Shown here: positions 59,320 through 64,000 of the stretch, one piece after another
Layout of the letters: each line of letters starts with the position of its first letter
Position numbering within the stretch: the first letter of the stretch is position 1
Notes under the pieces: generated by a model
The model's input: only the letters and a program-made list of their open reading frames with translations
What the model was told of the DNA's origin: nothing
The model's database searches: none
Translations under genes and position numbers: made by a program
DNA from: Nymphaea colorata
Taxonomy: Eukaryota; Streptophyta; Magnoliopsida; Nymphaeales; Nymphaeaceae
Direction of reading: 5' to 3'
NCBI RefSeq assembly: GCF_008831285.2
Contig: NC_045138.2
Span: 37,005,115 to 37,069,114 of the forward strand
DNA length: 64,000 nt

Positions 59320-60980
59320 GAAGTCGTTCGATTGGGCGCTCTCCGCCTCCTTTTTGGGCTCCCTAGTGTGCCTCTCCCCCCGGCAATTCTTGATCTGCCC
59401 TCAATCTTTCACGCAGATGACCGGAAGGCAGAGTCCCTTCCCCCGCAAGCCCCATCCTTATTTATTACACCATTATTTTATTTTCTTTTCTCGAGATGTG
59501 AATTTGAATTTGAACTGCACATCCAATAAAGCAAAATGGGTTTGCGGGTCAACCCGTATCCAAATCCATCTGCACAAGGGTCCATCCGCATCCACTATAT
59601 TTTAAACCCATGCTTTTCTAACAAGTCCTCCCGCTCACCTCATCCATAGGCAATAAGAGCAAGCTTGCACAATAGTTCAACATTTATATTATCTATATAT
59701 ATATTCAAACTTCAAATAATGCATAAAGCACTTAATTTTACAAGTGTTTTGCCTTTTTATATGATATGCCAAATTTTCTTCTTAATTTTTTCATAAGTCT
59801 TTATCATTTTCATTTTTATCATTTCCAAGTTAGTGAGAACCTAACATGTTAAATAAGTCCCTATATTGACAACACCTAATGCGAAGGTCAATAAGCACCA
59901 ATTTTCCTCCAATTATTTGGATCTGACGCAACGGCGCTGTGAATGTGCTGCCATCAGGCAAAAGCCTCCTTTCCTTTTGCATGTTTAGAGACAAATACGA
60001 ATCAATTATTTGTTTTGTAACATTTTAGAGACAAAGAACACAGCAATTTTGAGATTGAAACCAGAAAATATCGTAACAGCCTTTTTCCTTTTTGTTTTTC
60101 CACCAACCTTTTCTTGTCAGGCAGTCGTGATTCAGATTTCGCATGTGCTGCTGCTCGGCCTTTTCCTTGGAAGAATAGACAAGTCTAAAAAGTAACGAAG
60201 AAAATGTCATCCAACAATATAATGTGGCAACTGTAGCTGGATGGATGCGATTTTTCTATACTTTGACTTGGATTTTAAAGAAAACCATGATCCCAATGAG
60301 ATAACCATGATCTTATTACTAAACACATATCCCAAGCAAAAATTTTAACATACAAATTTTGTGTTAGACTTGTTAGTACCATCAAAACATGTAATGTTAT
60401 TGTAATAAAAGTTCGGGAAGGAAAGTAGGAAAGTGATTTTAAATGTTATATGTATATATATATATACTGATTGTGGCGGTTTGATTCAAATTTCAATTTT
60501 AACAAATTGGGTAGTGATGAATGTGTTAATAGTCGATAAAAACCATACCAAATTGATATGAATATCAATTGTGAAAAATGAAACAATAAAAAACATGAAA
60601 CAGTCCACTCCAATATTGATCCGTATGGGTCTGAATCGGGTCAAATGACCTTATATCAACCTATCGAATGTTGAGTTACTGTATTATTTTAAAACATTGA
60701 TATGAAAGCATTTTAATATCACCGATACGAGCCGCAACACATCGGTCCATATCGGCCGAAGATGGATCGTTTGTAAGAAAAACGAGACGGTACCAATGTT
60801 CGAAAATATTAGCCAAAGAGCAGATTCAGTAATCGAACCCGAATAATGACCCTCACAGGTTCGCGTTTAGATCCAAAATTGGAATTTCGGATCCAGAACA
60901 AAAAATTAGGACCCGTATCCGAATCAAGAATGATCATCCTGTCTCGTGGCGGGAATGTGGACATAATGGTAATCTTATAT
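59320..60980. other. Intergenic between RanGAP and aldolase genes (head to head)
   Basis: RanGAP (-) and the aldolase (+) diverge from this region. No gene is seen. The sequence is AT-rich, with a short TA tract near 60455 and ORFs without motifs. Confidence 0.6.
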
Positions 60981-61042
60981 TATCCTTCCCAGACTCGTTT
61001 CCGCTAGTTCTTGCCGCGCTGCAACTCAAGACCCCGAGAAGG

Positions 61043-62956
61043 ATGCTGTCCTTGCCTTTGCCTGACGCGTCGTCTCTCCGGCTCCCCGTGGGAGCCGGAT
61101 TCTCACAGGCGCCGCGACGTGCGGTGGCTCGCCGCTGTCTCTGGAAGGAAGATCATGGTGAGTCTTCGTCGTCTTTGGTCTCTTATCCGACCGACGTCCT
61201 GAGGGCCGTTCAGAATTCCGGCGTCATTGCTTGCCTCAGGGCGGATAGGTAACTCCCGAGACGCTTTCTCTGTTTGCATGTATTTGTGGATTTTAGGGTC
61301 CTTTCGAGGGAAAAGGCTTCGTAGAAATGGACATCATCGCCACCTGATTACGGCGGGGTTTATCTTGTGGATGCTTATGCTACAGTTACTCGGAAGGTGT
61401 TTTGTCAGAATTCTGTTTTCGGAATCAGTGTCTTTATCAACTAGAAGAAAATAGAGTAGGTCTGTGTCTGCAAATTGAATTTACTTTAAATTGAAATCCC
61501 AACGGATCCCACTTTCGGAACAGGAGTTACTGTCCATTACTCAGGAAAATATTGCAACCTGCGAAAAAAGTCATCGCATTCGATGTCCAAGGCTGGATCG
61601 TCAGTCGCTTAGGATATCAAATTCCAATAAAGGTTCAGAGTGACTGTAAGTATACGCGCTTTCGGTAAATACTTTCTTCCATAATTTATGAGTCTCGTCC
61701 GAATCGTAACACGGGAAATTGCGGAAACCAATTTCTGTTGGCTCATTGGCACTGTTGGCGGACGGGAATTCTAACTCTAGATTCTACGTGCCATCGCATC
61801 CAGATCCAGTCTTTTAAATGGTTATATGTTTTCAATGCGATCGCATTTATGTGATTGTGGTTGATCGCGAAGCTGTTTCTGAAACATGTATGGATGGTGG
61901 TGGTTGGTGGAGCTGAGTTTCAAATTATTACGGTTTTATTTAGATGCTTCTGTTGCCGAATTGGATCAAGGCAGATTTGTGTTCAAGATTGTACTTCAAT
62001 GCTGATAGGCTTTAATAGACAGATTTGTTCTACCTTTTTAACCTGTACAATGTCTGGCTTTACATGTAACAAGTTATTGTTTTATTTTTGTTGGTTTTCT
62101 TTTTCTTTCTTCTGGGGTACATCTGAAGCTGAAGGGTCTTAGCTCTTAAGTCGCCTCCCTAGCCAGGTGGAGGAAGCTCATTGGCGTCCTTGGTATAGCT
62201 GGAGCAAGATAGAAACTCCAATCTGAATCATGCCATTTGGAGATTTCCTCTTTTGTGGTGAATGCTAGGGAGTTGATTCAGGAACCCTTCATGATGGTTA
62301 CGTTGTGATGATAAATGATGTCCTGTTTTTGCAACTCGAGAAACAAACCCTGTTATGCATCTTATTTAAGCTTCCATTTCCTCCTCTTCTCTTTGTTGTG
62401 TTGTGCGGCATCATATATTCTGCTCTAACAAATCCTTCTTTTTTTCCCTGAAGCATGGAGCTGGCAGTGGAAGCAGCACGTGCAGCTCTGAGTGGTGGTA
62501 TCTCTTTGGTGGGAATTCTTGAATCATATTATTTTCTATCTCCTTCCTTCCAATTCCTTATACAATTGTCTTTATACCTTTTATGGCAATGGCATTCAGT
62601 TTTCATGGGAAAACATCCTTCTAGTTTAATTCCTATGGGTACATAACCCACTATAGGTAGATGAAGTGTGCTAATTACCACATGGATGTGTGTTTTTTAT
62701 GCCATTACAAAATATTTTGCGTTTTTCGTTGTTAATCTTGATGGTATTCAGAATTCATGCTCATTCTTAGGAAATTTAGTGGCTGATGTTCTTGTCTTCT
62801 AGTTGTAGATGATAAATACATGTCTGATGTTTCAAAGTGCCAATGCATTGAATACGCTGATCGTATGTCATGTAGGGGAATTTGAGTAACTTTGTTAGGA
62901 AAGCAGGGAAATTTTTCCTCGTTTTTCATCCATTGATGATGAATCTGTGGGGCTTT

Positions 62957-63013
<57 letters not shown>

Positions 63014-63270
63014 AATATGGACTTCATTTATGAAAATGAGTATTTCTTTGATATATTTTAAAATATTTTACTCTCTAATTTGCAGTTGGAGATCATCATT
63101 TCTACACCAGGTGTGTTCGAGGTTGTTTTTGTACAACTTTTGGTTTGCTCTCTTGTTTTAATCTTGAATTTCCATTGCTTTTTTGAGTCCAGAAACTAAA
63201 GTATGTTTTCTTTCTCCATGTGCAGGCAATTCAAGAGCTTGTAAGAGAATATCCATCATCCCTTATAGGA
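61043..63270 (+). CDS. KDPG/KHG-type aldolase, 5' part (gene runs past the window)
   Basis: Visible exons: 61043-61248, 62454-62508, 63086-63121, 63226-63270, all in frame, giving 114 residues; the 3' part must lie beyond 64000. The family cleaves 2-keto-3-deoxy-6-phosphogluconate (and/or 4-hydroxy-2-oxoglutarate) to pyruvate plus an aldehyde through a Schiff base. The start MLSLPLPDASSLRLPVGAGF is Ser/Arg/Ala-rich with few acids, as in a plastid transit peptide. The (beta/alpha)8 start reads VLRAVQNSGVIACLRADS, then ELAVEAARAALSGGISL, LEIIISTPGVFE and AIQELVREYPSSLIG. The LE in LEIIIST corresponds to the catalytic Glu strand (LEVT in the bacterial enzyme); the Schiff-base Lys is downstream of the visible part. 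The next expected exon (VGTVL) was not found before the edge. Three exons are very short (55, 36 and 45 nt). Confidence 0.85.
62958..63010. repeat. (TA)n microsatellite in an aldolase intron
   Basis: About 26 TA units, 75 bp before the acceptor of the 36-nt exon 3. Confidence 0.92.
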
Positions 63271-64000
63271 GTAAGTATATAATGTGTAACTTAGACGCAA
63301 TGTCATGCAGTAGGTCTCAACGTATGAACTTAATTTTCTTCTCTGTTTCTATTGTTAGGATAGTGGAAAACTTTTGTCAATTAACTATGATATTGGAATA
63401 TGCCTTTAACGAATTAGAACTAGATTTTGAGTAAACTGTAAATTCTTCAGTTTTCAGACAAGTTCTTTCGATATATTGTTCTATGATGGATTATAATTTT
63501 CAACGGTTAGAAGCACAGTGTATAAGTGTCATAAGCTACATATACCACTGAAACAAGGTAATGGTACATGACAGCCTTTGCTTATTTCTGGATGTTTGAA
63601 TTAATGTGGTCTTCAAGGCTTCTTCTTGGTTCCAATGGGAGATTTGTTTTTTCTTTAATGTTTTAAAATATGTGCACTTTGTAATGAAATTCCATTCTTT
63701 AATTGCGCTTGCCACTCTAATTGGAATGTGAATTATACCTTTCTTTAATCATGTCCATTCTAGAGAAGGATCACCACTAAAGGGAAATGAAGGGAAAACA
63801 GGCTATTGTAGGCTCATTTTTTTTGTGATCTGGTCTTGAACTTGTTCATCTGACTATTGCATGCGGATCATAAGTTGCAAACACAACATGGTTTCCTAAT
63901 GCAGTGTATAAGTCCGGATGAAGTTCTACCAGAAATGCTACTGTAGAGGGATTTCAATATTTTAATGGTTTTAGATTAAGAGTGATGATTTGGTTTTGGA

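Noticed and set aside
1-64000. CRISPR array, operon or prokaryotic defence system
   Set aside because: The sequence is clearly plant nuclear DNA. The only regular repeats are microsatellites and the short tandem repeats listed, without spacers.

Overview
The window is nuclear DNA from a flowering plant. It has spliced genes with GT-AG introns, AT-rich introns and intergenic DNA, many CT, GA and TA microsatellites, a plastid-derived insert and plant-specific families (WAT1-type EamA transporter, CYP98A, MAP65, WPP-domain RanGAP, plant Stf0-like sulfotransferase). The species cannot be fixed from the sequence. The strongly GC-rich exons 2 and 3 of the CYP98A gene, in an otherwise AT-rich locus, would fit a monocot or an early-diverging angiosperm, but this is only a hint.

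Layout: 1-1.1 kb upstream DNA with two G-boxes; 1.9-5.7 kb (+) membrane-anchored sulfotransferase-like gene; 5.7-21.3 kb repeat-rich DNA holding a decayed plastid ndhB fragment (about 10.69-11.13 kb), copies of an AT-rich dispersed repeat and an antisense LINE remnant (about 18.2-18.6 kb); 21.5-23.7 kb (+) WAT1-related transporter; 23.7-29.1 kb gene-poor; 29.6-36.7 kb (-) MAP65 microtubule bundler; 37-41 kb repeats; 41.2-43.6 kb (+) CYP98A p-coumaroyl ester 3'-hydroxylase; 45.3-51.7 kb (+) NC2-alpha/NF-YC11-type corepressor; 53.4-54.0 kb (+) small LysM protein; 55.1-56.7 kb (-) RanGAP with a likely 5'-UTR intron reaching about 59.2 kb; 61.0 kb to the right edge (+) KDPG/KHG-type aldolase, cut off by the window.

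The genes do not form a pathway cluster. Two loose themes are visible. CYP98A (lignin) carries a perfect AC-I MYB element just upstream of its TATA box. The cell-division genes MAP65 and RanGAP lie on the minus strand, and MAP65 has E2F-type sites. I found no clearly novel system. The most useful non-genic observations are the plastid insert, the four-copy AT-rich repeat family with partly inverted ends, the tandem repeats inside introns, and a long near-perfect palindrome beside the WAT1 TATA box. All gene models were built by eye from frame-consistent splice sites and remembered family conservation; no database search was run.
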